This document shows positions 16,240 through 25,348 of a stretch of DNA of 64,000 bases, one piece after another. Origin of the DNA: Reichenbachiella agarivorans (lineage in GTDB: Bacteria; Bacteroidota; Bacteroidia; Cytophagales; Cyclobacteriaceae); the NCBI RefSeq assembly GCF_025502585.1, contig NZ_CP106679.1, positions 1,698,501 through 1,762,500 on the forward strand. Reading direction: 5' to 3'. Every line of letters begins with the position of its first letter. Within the stretch, counting starts at the first letter, position 1. Position numbers and translations under genes: made by a program. The notes under the pieces were generated by a model. The model was given only the letters and a program-made list of their open reading frames with translations. It searched no databases and had not been told where the DNA came from.

Positions 16240-18183
16240 ATGGATTTTTCTCTTGAGTCATATCAGCAACTAGTCATACTCAGCCTTGGATTTGCTGTGA
16301 TTTGCATCGCAGCGTCTCGAATTGCACCCATCTTTCAGAAGATCAATTTGCCTATCATCACGGGGTTTTTGGCAACTGGGGTTTTGGCAGGCCCGTACAT
16401 TTTGGATCTGGTGCCCAAGGAATCAACTCATCAACTCAATTTTATCAATGAAATTGCCTTGGCATTTATTGCATTTGCGGCGGGATCAGAGTTGTATCTC
16501 CGTGAATTGCGCTCTCGCTTTAGAAGCATCAAATGGAATACAATTAGCCAATTGGTTTTTACTTTCGGGTGTGGTAGTCTGTCTGTATTTTTTCTTTCTG
16601 ACCTGATACCTTTTATCAAGGGGATGGATTTCAGTACCAAACTCAGTGTGTCATTGCTTGCTGGGGCAATTTTTGTGGCGAGATCACCTACGAGTGCCAT
16701 CGCCATCATCAACGAACTCCGAGCCAAAGGGCCACTGACACAAACTGTGTTGGGCGTCACTGTGTTGACGGATTTTTTCGTCATTATTCTTTTTGCGGTA
16801 GCCATGTCGTTTGCCGTCAGCCTGTCAGGAGGCAACAGTTTTAACTACATCAGCATTATTTTACTATTGATTGAAATTGCCGTGTCGTTGGGTATTGGGT
16901 TTTTGTTGGGAAAGGTACTCAATATGACTATTTCGCTTAGGATCAGGCGGTTTGTCAAGTCTATCTTGATCATTGCGCTGGGTTATTCTGTGTATTTGCT
17001 CAAATTCTATTTGCAAGAGTTGTCGGCGGGATTTATGTCTCATGCCTTTACGATTGAGCCATTGATTATTTGCATCATTGCGAGTTTTTATGTAGCGAAC
17101 TACACGAAAAATCGTCCGGAATTTCTGTCCATACTGGACAAAACTTTTCCCCTGATCTATGCAGCATTTTTTACTTTGACTGGGGCATCTCTTTCGCTCT
17201 ATGCACTTATGGATGCTTCGTTGGTGGCTTTGTTGTTTTTCTTCATCAGGCTTTTATCTATCATGGCGGGCAATTATTTCGGAGGAATGATGGCGGAAGA
17301 CCCATGGGCTCAGATCCATGTAGGGTGGATGCCCTATATCACGCAGGCAGGTGTTGCACTAGGATTGACTGCTGTGGTTTCTAATGAATTTCCTTCGTTT
17401 GGACCTGATTTTGCGGCTTTCATCATTGCCATCGTTGTGATCAATGAAATCGTAGGTCCACCTCTGTTCAAATACGCCATCACCAAGGCTGGTGAAAACC
17501 GAAACAAAGGTTCGTTCAAATATGACGGGATACGCGATGCTATTATTTTCGGATATGAATCTCAAAGTGTTTCGTTGGCTCGTCAGCTGATGAACAATGG
17601 CTGGCAAGTCCAAATCGCTACCCGCAAAAAACCAGAAGAAATAGAGGTGCCTGATGGGATTGTTCTCAGACACATTGAGCAAGTCGATCTTGAAACACTC
17701 AAAGTCATGCATGCTGACAAATCAGAAGCGATTGTTTGCCTCATGTCTGACCGACGAAATCTCGAAGCTTGTGAATTGGCCTACAAACATTTTGGGACAC
17801 CAGATATGATCGTCAGGCTTGGCGATAGATCATATTATGATAAATTTTTGGCACTAGGCGCCAGAGTGGTCGATCCTTCTACAGCAATCGTCAGTTTGCT
17901 CGATCACTACGTGCGATCACCACAGGCTACCTCTCTCTTGCTGGGTATGCAGCCAGGTCAGGATACCAGAGACATGGAGCTACAGGATCCAAGCTTGCAT
18001 GGGATCACGCTGCGTGATCTTAGGTTACCTTCTGACGTATTGATTTTGTCCATCCACCGTGGAGGACAAATGATTATTTCTCACGGATTTACGCGGTTGA
18101 GAGTTGGAGACGTAGTGACTTTTGTTGGGTCTACCGAGAGTCTCAATGTGATGCAGTTGAAGTTTGATCACTACTCCTCGTAA
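16240..18183 (+). CDS. KefB/CPA2-type cation:proton antiporter with TrkA domains
   Basis: A 647-residue inner-membrane transporter. About twelve transmembrane helices (residues about 8-410) form a Na+/H+-exchanger domain, with FARSPTS-like and GVTVLTDFFVI segments around the ion-binding aspartate. A cytoplasmic TrkA_N-like domain (about 425-545) and a TrkA_C domain (about 560-647) follow. The nucleotide-binding loop of TrkA_N, normally GxGxxG, reads GYESQS (about 437-442), so NAD(H) binding is doubtful. It probably exports K+ or Na+ in exchange for protons. The last 13 bases overlap the 3' end of cysS on the opposite strand. A small inverted repeat, CTAAAT/ATTTAG, lies 4 bases before the ATG. 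Confidence 0.9.
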   Translation: MDFSLESYQQLVILSLGFAVICIAASRIAPIFQKINLPIITGFLATGVLAGPYILDLVPKESTHQLNFINEIALAFIAFAAGSELYLRELRSRFRSIKWNTISQLVFTFGCGSLSVFFLSDLIPFIKGMDFSTKLSVSLLAGAIFVARSPTSAIAIINELRAKGPLTQTVLGVTVLTDFFVIILFAVAMSFAVSLSGGNSFNYISIILLLIEIAVSLGIGFLLGKVLNMTISLRIRRFVKSILIIALGYSVYLLKFYLQELSAGFMSHAFTIEPLIICIIASFYVANYTKNRPEFLSILDKTFPLIYAAFFTLTGASLSLYALMDASLVALLFFFIRLLSIMAGNYFGGMMAEDPWAQIHVGWMPYITQAGVALGLTAVVSNEFPSFGPDFAAFIIAIVVINEIVGPPLFKYAITKAGENRNKGSFKYDGIRDAIIFGYESQSVSLARQLMNNGWQVQIATRKKPEEIEVPDGIVLRHIEQVDLETLKVMHADKSEAIVCLMSDRRNLEACELAYKHFGTPDMIVRLGDRSYYDKFLALGARVVDPSTAIVSLLDHYVRSPQATSLLLGMQPGQDTRDMELQDPSLHGITLRDLRLPSDVLILSIHRGGQMIISHGFTRLRVGDVVTFVGSTESLNVMQLKFDHYSS

Positions 18184-19661
18184 GCCCAGTCGATACCTGT
18201 CTTCATGTCTTTGAGGACAATTCCTTGGGCTTTGAGGCTGCTGCGTAGGACGTCTACTTTGTCGTAATCTTTTTGCTCTTTGGCCGCTGCATATTCTTTG
18301 ATTACTATGTCCATCAGGCTTTCTACATCTAGATTAGATTCTTCTTTCAATCCCAAAATGTCCAAGACGAACTCTTCGTAGGTTTGCTTCATGCGTTGGA
18401 ATGTCTCAATACCGATTTCTGCTATGGTTAGATTCTGTGTATGGACATTGTTGATTTTCTTGAGCAGGTTGAACAAATGGCCGATGGTCAATGCGGTATT
18501 GAAGTCATCATTCATGGCGCGGTAGCAGTTGTCACAAATTTGATTGATTTGCTGTGCTGCTTTTTCATTGAGTGCTCCATCTGTGTCGGGCAACTCAATA
18601 TTTCTCAAGGTCTTTAGACCATTGACGAGTTTTCTGTAGCCTTTTTGTGCGGCAAACAATGCTTCGTTGGAGAAATCCAAGGTGCTCGCATAGTGTGATT
18701 GCAACATAAAGAACCGTACAGTCATCGGGCTATAGGGTCTATCCAATAACTCATGCTTCCCGCTAAAAAGCTCGTGTGGCAAGAAAGAATTATTGAGCGA
18801 CTTGCTCATTTTTTGGCCATTCACCGTGAGCATGTTGGTGTGCAACCAATACTTCACTGGATCGTGACCATGAGCTCCTATGGATTGTGCCATTTCACAC
18901 TCATGGTGAGGAAATTTCAAATCCATTCCTCCACCGTGTATATCAAAGGTCTTGCCTAGATATTTGGTTCCCATGACGGTACATTCCAAATGCCATCCTG
19001 GGAATCCATCGCCCCAAGGAGACCTCCACCTCATGATGTGATCGGTACCTTCGGCGGACTTCCACAGGGCAAAATCTACAGACTCACGTTTTTCGTCTTG
19101 TCCGTCCAATGCACGGGTGTTGGACAACAAATCTTCAATTTTTCTTCCCGACAATTTCCCGTAGTTGTGATCTTTTTGGTAGGCATTGACATCAAAATAC
19201 ACCGAGCCATTGACTTCATACGCCAGTCCTTTTTCGATGAGCAGTTCTATCAACTCAATTTGCTCCAAGATATGTCCTGTTGCACTAGGCTCAATGCTCG
19301 GAGGTAGCGCGTTGAATTTTTCCATCACTTGATGAAAATCCTGGGTGTAGCGTTGCACTACTTCCATGGGTTCGAGGTTTTCCAGTTTGGCTTTCTTACC
19401 AATCTTATCTTCTCCCGCATCGGCATCATTGACCAAATGCCCCACATCGGTGATGTTGCGGACATAGCGCACCTTATAGCCCAAATGCTTGAGGTATCTA
19501 AAGATCACATCGAAGCTGACAAAAGTCCGGACATTGCCCAAATGCACATCGCTGTACACCGTCGGTCCACATACATACATCCCCACGAATGGAGTGTGCA
19601 AGGGTTCGAACAATTCTTTTTTACCAGAAAGGGAGTTGTGAAGTCTTAAGTCCTTGAGCAT
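18171..19661 (-). CDS. cysS: Cysteinyl-tRNA synthetase
   Basis: A 496-residue class I aminoacyl-tRNA synthetase that charges tRNA-Cys. The HIGH-like motif is [10 protein letters not shown] following CGPTVY, whose Cys is a zinc ligand. Further zinc-binding residues lie in HLECTVMG and HHECEMAQ, and the KMSKS loop is KMSKSLNN. The C-terminal helical anticodon-binding region ends with the [13 protein letters not shown] tail. Length is normal. The stop codon is within 13 bases of overlap with the convergent antiporter gene, so transcription of the two must collide or terminate inside coding sequence. Confidence 0.98.
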   Translation of the reverse strand: MLKDLRLHNSLSGKKELFEPLHTPFVGMYVCGPTVYSDVHLGNVRTFVSFDVIFRYLKHLGYKVRYVRNITDVGHLVNDADAGEDKIGKKAKLENLEPMEVVQRYTQDFHQVMEKFNALPPSIEPSATGHILEQIELIELLIEKGLAYEVNGSVYFDVNAYQKDHNYGKLSGRKIEDLLSNTRALDGQDEKRESVDFALWKSAEGTDHIMRWRSPWGDGFPGWHLECTVMGTKYLGKTFDIHGGGMDLKFPHHECEMAQSIGAHGHDPVKYWLHTNMLTVNGQKMSKSLNNSFLPHELFSGKHELLDRPYSPMTVRFFMLQSHYASTLDFSNEALFAAQKGYRKLVNGLKTLRNIELPDTDGALNEKAAQQINQICDNCYRAMNDDFNTALTIGHLFNLLKKINNVHTQNLTIAEIGIETFQRMKQTYEEFVLDILGLKEESNLDVESLMDIVIKEYAAAKEQKDYDKVDVLRSSLKAQGIVLKDMKTGIDWAYEE

Positions 19662-20089
19662 TGAAATGTTTTTTTCAAAAATTGAAGTGCAAAACTGCTT
19701 ATACGAGTTGAATGAAAAAAGTTATGACATCAATTTGTTCTATAGATGAATTATACATTTGAAACTTTTTCTGAAATACGCGATCAAAAATGATCGTATG
19801 TCGCAAACCTATCTAAAAACCAGAGTACGATTTTGAATATCAGTGTTTTTGAAGAGATTAGCACACCATTCATTTTGTTTATGATCTGGTAGAGAACCCT
19901 TGAAGGGTTTTTCTGTCCTTTTTATCAATGGTCATTTTAGTTTTGCCCTATTGTGGATCATGAGCCCTCTTTAAGAATCGAACTCAGGTTAAAAATAATA
20001 AAGTTGGTCATGAGAATAAATCTCTGTTCATTTTCGACACTTCGTAATTGCATTATCTTTATACTTGAATCAAAATTCTCATTGAATTA
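19662..20089. other. Intergenic region between divergent cysS and an outer-membrane protein gene
   Basis: This 428-base region has no supportable gene. It must hold the cysS promoter on the minus strand and the promoter of the gene at 20090 on the plus strand, though neither fits the consensus well. It includes a small hairpin around 19776-19799 (CGATCA/TGATCG with an AAAA loop) and dispersed repeat copy B at 19816-19991. Confidence 0.6.
19816..19991. repeat. Dispersed repeat, copy B (about 176 bp)
   Basis: Second copy of the element at 6491-6684, in the same orientation. Conserved blocks include CCAGAGTACGATTTTGAATA, TGAAGGGTTTTTCTG, TTTTGCCCTATTGTGGATCA and AACTCAGGTTA. The small stem AACCC/GGGTT followed by T-residues is better preserved here than in copy A, while the long CCCTTCAAAG stem is lost. 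It lies between genes that diverge, so here it cannot be simply a 3' terminator of a plus-strand gene. Confidence 0.75.
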
Positions 20090-20791
20090 ATGAAAGGAAT
20101 AGTTGTCACGGTTCTGGTATCTATGTTTTCGATATGTGCGATGGCACAAACCGATGGCAACTATGAGTACTCAAAAGAAATCATTTGGGGTATCAACAAA
20201 AACACCAATGGAGGATTGATTGGCGGTTTTATGCTCAGATGGTCAAGTGCCAGAAGCGAAAAGAAATTTCGAAACATTGGGATTGAATTGATGAATGTCA
20301 AAGATCCCCATGAGAACAGAATTTCCAATGGACAAAGTCAGTTCATCTACGGCAAGTCGCACTACCTCTATGCCATTCGCGCACAATATGGCTTTGATCA
20401 TCTTTTGTTCAAAAAAGCACCTGATCGAGGCGTTCAAATCAATTTTAATTATTCCCTAGGCCCTACGATTGGTGTCATTGCTCCATATTATCTCCAAGAT
20501 TTTGACGGCAACAGTCACCCTTTTAGCTATGAGCAGTTCCCTACATGGACATCTGTAGCACGAACAGGGTTTTTATTCCAAGGCCTAGGAGAGTCATCAT
20601 TGACCGTGGGGGTCAATGCACGTGCCGGTCTATTATTCGAAATGGGTGCTTTCAAAAGCAACGTCACAGGTTTTGAAATTGGGGCACTCGTGGAGGGGTT
20701 TGCTCAAAAAATCGAACTGATGCCCAATGAGGAGGATAAAGCACTGTTCGTATCTGCTTATATTACCATATTTTACGGAAGAAGGAAGTAA
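20090..20791 (+). CDS. Hypothetical exported protein, probable outer-membrane beta-barrel
   Basis: A 233-residue protein with a clear signal peptide (residues 1-19, ending AMAQ). The mature part alternates hydrophobic and polar residues in strands rich in Tyr, Phe and Gly, and ends in ALFVSAYITIFYGRRK, which fits a small outer-membrane barrel. I do not recognise a named family. The gene stands alone between repeat copy B and lipA. An AT-rich TATCTTTA sequence about 35 bases upstream could be a weak -7 element. Function unknown. Confidence 0.7.
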   Translation: MKGIVVTVLVSMFSICAMAQTDGNYEYSKEIIWGINKNTNGGLIGGFMLRWSSARSEKKFRNIGIELMNVKDPHENRISNGQSQFIYGKSHYLYAIRAQYGFDHLLFKKAPDRGVQINFNYSLGPTIGVIAPYYLQDFDGNSHPFSYEQFPTWTSVARTGFLFQGLGESSLTVGVNARAGLLFEMGAFKSNVTGFEIGALVEGFAQKIELMPNEEDKALFVSAYITIFYGRRK

Positions 20792-20862
20792 AGTCCGCTG
20801 CAGACAATGATTAGGCTATGAAAATAAGTCTATAGTGTGTTTCTTTGCGCAAAGGAAAAAAA

Positions 20863-21750
20863 ATGATTGAATTACCGGTAATCGAACAAGAAAAGGCAAA
20901 GAAAAGGCAGAAACCAGATTGGTTGCGTGTCAAGCTACCCGTAGGTCAGGCTTATGCCAATGTGAGAAAGATCGTAGATGAAAACAAACTTCATACGATT
21001 TGTGAAAGCGGTAATTGTCCCAATATGGGGGAGTGCTGGGGAGAAGGAACAGCGACTTTTATGATCCTTGGCAATGTATGTACCCGAAGTTGCACTTTCT
21101 GTGCAGTAGCTACTGGTCGTCCCCCAGAATATGATGTCAATGAACCCCTCCGTGTGGCGGAGGCGATTAAGACCATGGGTGTGAAACATGCGGTTTTGAC
21201 TTCTGTCAACCGAGATGAACTCAAAGATCGTGGTGCCGAAATCTGGTATCAAACTGTCGTAGAGACCAAGCGTCTAGCTCCGCAAACTACCATAGAAACT
21301 TTGATACCTGATACCAAGGGCAATTGGGATGCACTTTATCGCATGATCGATGGTGGACAAGAAGTGGTCTCTCACAACATGGAGACTGTCGAAAGATTGT
21401 ACCGAAGAGTGAGACCACAAGCAAGGTATCAACGCAGTTTGGATCAAATCAAATTGACCAACGAATATGGCAAACGTACCAAGTCAGGGATCATGCTCGG
21501 ACTAGGTGAGACCGAAGATGAAGTGTTCAAAGCCATGGATGATTTGGTTGCGCATGGTTTGCACATCTTGACCTTGGGTCAGTACCTGCAGCCAACCAAG
21601 ATGCACATTGAGGTGGCTGAGTTCATTCACCCAGATCAGTTTGATAAGTACCGTGAGGAAGGATTGAAACGTGGATTGAAATATGTGGAGTCAGGGCCAT
21701 TGGTGAGATCGTCCTACCACGCAGAGCGCCATGTCAATGTGCCTATTTAG
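20863..21750 (+). CDS. lipA: Lipoyl synthase
   Basis: A 295-residue radical SAM enzyme that inserts two sulfurs into protein-bound octanoyl chains to make lipoyl groups for pyruvate and 2-oxoglutarate dehydrogenases and the glycine cleavage system. The auxiliary cluster cysteines are C47, C52 and C58 ([12 protein letters not shown]). The radical SAM cluster is C73, C77 and C80 (CTRSCTFC). The C-terminal RSSYHAE segment supplies the conserved serine ligand. The ATG at 20863 follows an AAAGGA ribosome-binding sequence and is preferred to a TTG at 20845. No lipB is next to it. Confidence 0.97.
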   Translation: MIELPVIEQEKAKKRQKPDWLRVKLPVGQAYANVRKIVDENKLHTICESGNCPNMGECWGEGTATFMILGNVCTRSCTFCAVATGRPPEYDVNEPLRVAEAIKTMGVKHAVLTSVNRDELKDRGAEIWYQTVVETKRLAPQTTIETLIPDTKGNWDALYRMIDGGQEVVSHNMETVERLYRRVRPQARYQRSLDQIKLTNEYGKRTKSGIMLGLGETEDEVFKAMDDLVAHGLHILTLGQYLQPTKMHIEVAEFIHPDQFDKYREEGLKRGLKYVESGPLVRSSYHAERHVNVPI

Positions 21751-21798
21751 TCTTTTGATCTAAGTCACTAATTTTTTCAATATCCTATCTAAATCACT

Positions 21799-21822
21799 CC
21801 GATTCCTGTGAATTGGGTTTTT
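21799..21822 (+). terminator. Intrinsic terminator after lipA
   Basis: CCGATTC (21799-21805) pairs with GAATTGG (21810-21816), with one G-T wobble and a CTGT loop. GTTTTT follows. It is located 49 bases after the lipA stop codon and 65 bases before the glycosyltransferase start. Confidence 0.6.
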
Positions 21823-21886
21823 AGGTGAAGGAGATACACTCATAGGTTCAGTCTTTCACACTGAGCCCTAATCATTTAGGAAACGC

Positions 21887-22906
21887 ATGCAGAAAAAAGA
21901 CTCCCCGTTGGTCTCCATCATCATGGCTGTCAAAGACACCGCGCCCTACCTACCTGCTTGTTTGGATTCGATCATCGACCAAACCTATACAAACTGGGAA
22001 CTCATAGCTGTCAACGACCACAGCAGCGATGCGACACCTGAGATACTTGACACCTACGCCCAAAAAGATCCACGTATCAAAGTATATAATAGCGACAGAC
22101 CCAAACTGATCCCAACTCTACAGGTGGCTTATGCTCAAGCTACGGGTACACTGATCAATCGAATGGATTCTGATGACAAGATGCCCGATTACAAACTAGA
22201 CGTATTGGTCAAAGAGTGGAACAAATATGGCAAAGGACATGTGATAGGAGGAGGAACTGAACACTTCGTGGATGAAGGAGAGGTTGGGGATGGGTTTCGG
22301 AGATATGAGGTCTGGCTCAATGATGTCGCTCGGCGTAGTGCCCACTATGAAGAGATTTATACCGAGTGCGTGATCCCTTCTCACTCTTGGATCATCCACC
22401 GTGATGATTTTGACCAGGTGGGGGCATTTGATCCGATCGTGTATCCTGAGGACTATGACCTTTGTTTTCGGTTTTATCGTGCTCAGCTCAAAATCATCGG
22501 AATTGATGTAGTGCTCCATTATTGGAGAGATCGGTCAAACCGAATCTCCCGTACTTGGGATGAATACAAAGACAACCGCTATTTTGATCTAAAAACAAGG
22601 TTTTTCTACGAACTAGACAGAGATAAGACACGACCTCTTGTACTTTGGGGTGCAGGACGCAATGGCAAAGACATGGCTAAAATCCTCATCAGTCATGACG
22701 ATGAATTCCACTGGGTGTGTGACAATGAGCGAAAGATAGGCAAGGATGTTTATGGCACCATCATGGAGCACTATGATGTGATCCCAACCCTTGACAATCC
22801 CCAAATCATGATCGTAGTTTCCTCGCCAGACGGCAAAAAGGAAATCAGAGCACAATTGCACAAATGGGGTAAGGAAGTGGTAAAGGATTATTGGTTTTTT
22901 GCGTAG
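21887..22906 (+). CDS. Family 2 glycosyltransferase with C-terminal Rossmann-like domain
   Basis: A 339-residue soluble enzyme. The N-terminal GT-A domain (about 8-235) has SIIMAVKDTAPYL, VNDHSSDAT and the metal-binding D-x-D in RMDSDDKMP (residues 94-96), and resembles inverting GT2 transferases. From about residue 245 a second domain starts with VLWGAGRNGKDMAK, a dinucleotide-binding-type glycine loop, followed by VCDNERKIG and IVVSSPDGKKEI. This tail resembles the small Rossmann modules found attached to sugar acetyltransferases and FkbM-like enzymes. Sugar donor and acceptor are unknown; a surface glycan is likely. It is not near a polysaccharide cluster and looks like a single gene. Confidence 0.85.
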   Translation: MQKKDSPLVSIIMAVKDTAPYLPACLDSIIDQTYTNWELIAVNDHSSDATPEILDTYAQKDPRIKVYNSDRPKLIPTLQVAYAQATGTLINRMDSDDKMPDYKLDVLVKEWNKYGKGHVIGGGTEHFVDEGEVGDGFRRYEVWLNDVARRSAHYEEIYTECVIPSHSWIIHRDDFDQVGAFDPIVYPEDYDLCFRFYRAQLKIIGIDVVLHYWRDRSNRISRTWDEYKDNRYFDLKTRFFYELDRDKTRPLVLWGAGRNGKDMAKILISHDDEFHWVCDNERKIGKDVYGTIMEHYDVIPTLDNPQIMIVVSSPDGKKEIRAQLHKWGKEVVKDYWFFA

Positions 22907-22950
22907 CTCTACATTGGATAACGTGTCATGACATATCTCATCCCTTCTGG

Positions 22951-22982
22951 CTTGCAGCCCTTATTCAAATGGAATACATTTG
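22951..22982 (+). promoter_or_regulatory. Promoter of the feoA-feoB-mutS-like operon
   Basis: CTTG at 22951-22954 is followed after 20 bases by TACATTTG at 22975-22982. This fits the Bacteroidetes TTTG/TAnnTTTG pattern with one mismatch. The expected transcription start, near 22989, falls inside the palindrome at 22985-23009. Confidence 0.6.
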
Positions 22983-22984
22983 CG

Positions 22985-23009
22985 CTTATTTTAAATTATT
23001 CTAAATAAG
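22985..23009. promoter_or_regulatory. Candidate metal-responsive operator ahead of feoA
   Basis: A 25-base imperfect palindrome runs from CTTATTT to AAATAAG, with 10 of 12 base pairs symmetric around the centre. The inner part, TTTAAATTATTCTAAA, resembles DtxR/IdeR-type boxes more than a classical Fur box. It overlaps the predicted transcription start and ends 2 bases before the feoA ATG. Iron-dependent repression here is inferred from position and symmetry only. Confidence 0.45.
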
Positions 23010-23011
23010 GT

Positions 23012-23233
23012 ATGATAAAATCAGCAGCAGATTTAAAGCCAGGGCAAAGAGGGATGGTCAAAGACTTTACAGACGAGTATATCTCTCTCAAATTGTTGGA
23101 AATGGGTGTACTGCCAGGCACTGAAATCGAAATGAAGTTTGCTGCTCCCCTTGGTGATCCTATCTGTGTCGATGTCTCTGGTTATGCGCTCTCGCTGAGA
23201 TTGGAAGAAGCCAGAACTATTATTCTTTCTTAA
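23012..23233 (+). CDS. feoA: Ferrous iron transport protein A
   Basis: A 73-residue cytoplasmic SH3-like protein that supports FeoB-mediated Fe2+ uptake. The family pattern is visible: LKPGQRGMVKDF, a central LLEMGVLPGTEIEM and a C-terminal GYALSLRLEEARTIIL. It begins 2 bases after a palindromic candidate operator and ends 9 bases before feoB. Together with feoB and the following MutS-like gene it forms a three-gene operon. Confidence 0.95.
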   Translation: MIKSAADLKPGQRGMVKDFTDEYISLKLLEMGVLPGTEIEMKFAAPLGDPICVDVSGYALSLRLEEARTIILS

Positions 23234-23242
23234 TTCAATAGT

Positions 23243-25348
23243 ATGAAGAGAGCAATCAATGTAGCCCTCGTCGGCAACCCCAACGCTGGCAAAACCTCTG
23301 TGTTCAACCTACTCACGGGGATGAACCAAAAAGTGGGCAACTTTCCTGGTGTGACCATGGACAAAGTATCCGGACACTATTCCTTTCAAGGGGAATCAAC
23401 TATGGTGCTGGATCTACCTGGTACCTACAGTATCTATCCTCGGTCTATGGATGAAAGAGTAGTCTTTGACTTCCTCAGTGACGAAAATGCACACGACTAC
23501 CCAGACAAAATCATAGCTGTCGCTGATGCCTCCAACCTAGAGAGAAACCTACTGCTCTTCTCACAAATTCTGGATTTGGGTCAGCCTACGATATTGGCAC
23601 TTACCATGCTGGATATGGCCAACAAGCAAGGTATCAATATTGACATCACCGCACTCGAAAAGGAATTTAATACCAAAGTAGTCACCATCAATGGCCGGAA
23701 TGGTGATGGGCTGGAAGAACTCAAAGAAGCGATCTTAGAAAGCCGAGAGGTAGAATACACCGCACTCTATGATGTCCGAGAGTTGTCTCCCGAAATCATC
23801 CCTGTCATCAAAGAAAAATTTGATCTTAAGAACGACTACATTGCCTATCAATATGCCCAGCAGACCTATAGCAAGTCTTTTCTGAGCAATGATGACATGC
23901 AATTTATCGCAGATGCGAAAGTCAAGTATAATTTTTGTGACCGTCAATTTCAGACCACAGAAACTGTCGAGCGATACAAAATCATCCGACAAAAACTGAG
24001 TGAGATAGTCACCCGATCACAACCTGGAGAGATCAAGACCCGCACCAGCAAACTGGACAAAATCCTGACACACAAAATCTATGGTTATCTGATATTCATG
24101 GCGGTGCTGCTACTCATGTTTCAAAGCATTTTTGAGTGGGCCAACCCATTTATGGATTGGATTGATTTGGGTTTTGCACAGCTCAGTGCTTTCGCAAGGA
24201 GTATTTTGCCCAGTGGTGTACTGACCAATCTGATTGCCGAAGGAATCATCCCTGGGCTCGGTGGAGTAGTGATATTTATTCCTCAGATCGCTCTCTTATT
24301 TTGTTTTATCTCCATCTTGGAAGAGTCAGGATACATGTCACGGGTGGTTTTCCTCACGGACAAAATCATGCGCAAATTTGGCCTCAATGGCAAGAGTATC
24401 GTGCCATTGATCTCAGGTGTGGCCTGTGCCATACCGGCCATCATGGCAACTCGCAACATAGAAAGCTGGAAGGACAGAATCATCACGATTTTTGTCACAC
24501 CATTTATGAGTTGCTCGGCGCGATTGCCAGTGTATGCCATTTTGATTTCTTTGGTCATCCCTGATACCAGAGTTTTGGGAATTTTCAATCTGCAAGGCCT
24601 TACTTTGATGTTCCTTTATTTGCTGGGCTTCTTTGGGGCTATTTTTTCTGCTTTGATTCTTCAGAAAATATTGAAAGTCAAAGAGCGTAGCTATTTCATC
24701 ATGGAGTTGCCCGTGTACCGCTGGCCAAAATGGAAGAATGTATGGATTACGATTTTCTCCAAGAGTAGAACCTTTGTACTCGAAGCAGGAAAAATCATCT
24801 TGGCGATATCTATAGTCCTTTGGGTTCTTGCATCCTATGGTCCGGGTGATAGATTTGACCAAGCAAGTACAGCTGTACAAAACACCTACCCCACACTAGA
24901 TACAACTTCAGTAGAGTTTGAAAACGCACTGTCTGCCTACAAACTAGAAAATTCTTATGCGGGGATTTTGGGCAAATCCATAGAGCCTGTGATCAGGCCA
25001 CTCGGCTATGATTGGAAAATCGGGATTGCTTTGATCACATCCTTTGCTGCGAGAGAGGTTTTCGTGGGGACCATCGCGACTATTTACAGTGTAGGAGATG
25101 AAGAGAATGAAAGCACGATCAAAGACAAATTGAAGGCAGAGATCAACCCCGAAACAGGGTTGCCGATGTACACTTTTGCGTTGGGATTGTCATTGATGAT
25201 ATTCTATGCTTTTGCCATGCAGTGTATGAGTACACTAGCGGTAGTCTATCGGGAGACAAAGTCTATCAAATGGCCTATTTTGCAGTTGATCTATATGTCG
25301 GGTCTCGCGTATATTTGCGCCTTGATCGCCTACCAAGTGTTTAAATAA
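23243..25348 (+). CDS. feoB: Ferrous iron transporter B
   Basis: A 701-residue inner-membrane Fe2+ transporter. The N-terminal G-protein domain has G1 (GNPNAGKTS at about 10-18), switch/G3 (DLPGTYSIY) and G4-like TMLD motifs, followed by a helical spacer domain to about residue 270. The membrane part has two Gate domains, each with the conserved cysteine context (GVACAIPAIMATR and FMSCSARLPVY). The hydrophilic region at about 535-575 lies between membrane segments, and the C-terminus keeps AREVFVGT. Length is normal. Its stop codon shares one base with the start of the next gene (TAATG). Confidence 0.97.
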   Translation: MKRAINVALVGNPNAGKTSVFNLLTGMNQKVGNFPGVTMDKVSGHYSFQGESTMVLDLPGTYSIYPRSMDERVVFDFLSDENAHDYPDKIIAVADASNLERNLLLFSQILDLGQPTILALTMLDMANKQGINIDITALEKEFNTKVVTINGRNGDGLEELKEAILESREVEYTALYDVRELSPEIIPVIKEKFDLKNDYIAYQYAQQTYSKSFLSNDDMQFIADAKVKYNFCDRQFQTTETVERYKIIRQKLSEIVTRSQPGEIKTRTSKLDKILTHKIYGYLIFMAVLLLMFQSIFEWANPFMDWIDLGFAQLSAFARSILPSGVLTNLIAEGIIPGLGGVVIFIPQIALLFCFISILEESGYMSRVVFLTDKIMRKFGLNGKSIVPLISGVACAIPAIMATRNIESWKDRIITIFVTPFMSCSARLPVYAILISLVIPDTRVLGIFNLQGLTLMFLYLLGFFGAIFSALILQKILKVKERSYFIMELPVYRWPKWKNVWITIFSKSRTFVLEAGKIILAISIVLWVLASYGPGDRFDQASTAVQNTYPTLDTTSVEFENALSAYKLENSYAGILGKSIEPVIRPLGYDWKIGIALITSFAAREVFVGTIATIYSVGDEENESTIKDKLKAEINPETGLPMYTFALGLSLMIFYAFAMQCMSTLAVVYRETKSIKWPILQLIYMSGLAYICALIAYQVFK

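Noticed and set aside
24413..24880. 155-residue open frame antisense to feoB
   Set aside because: Shadow of conserved FeoB membrane segments; not protein-like.
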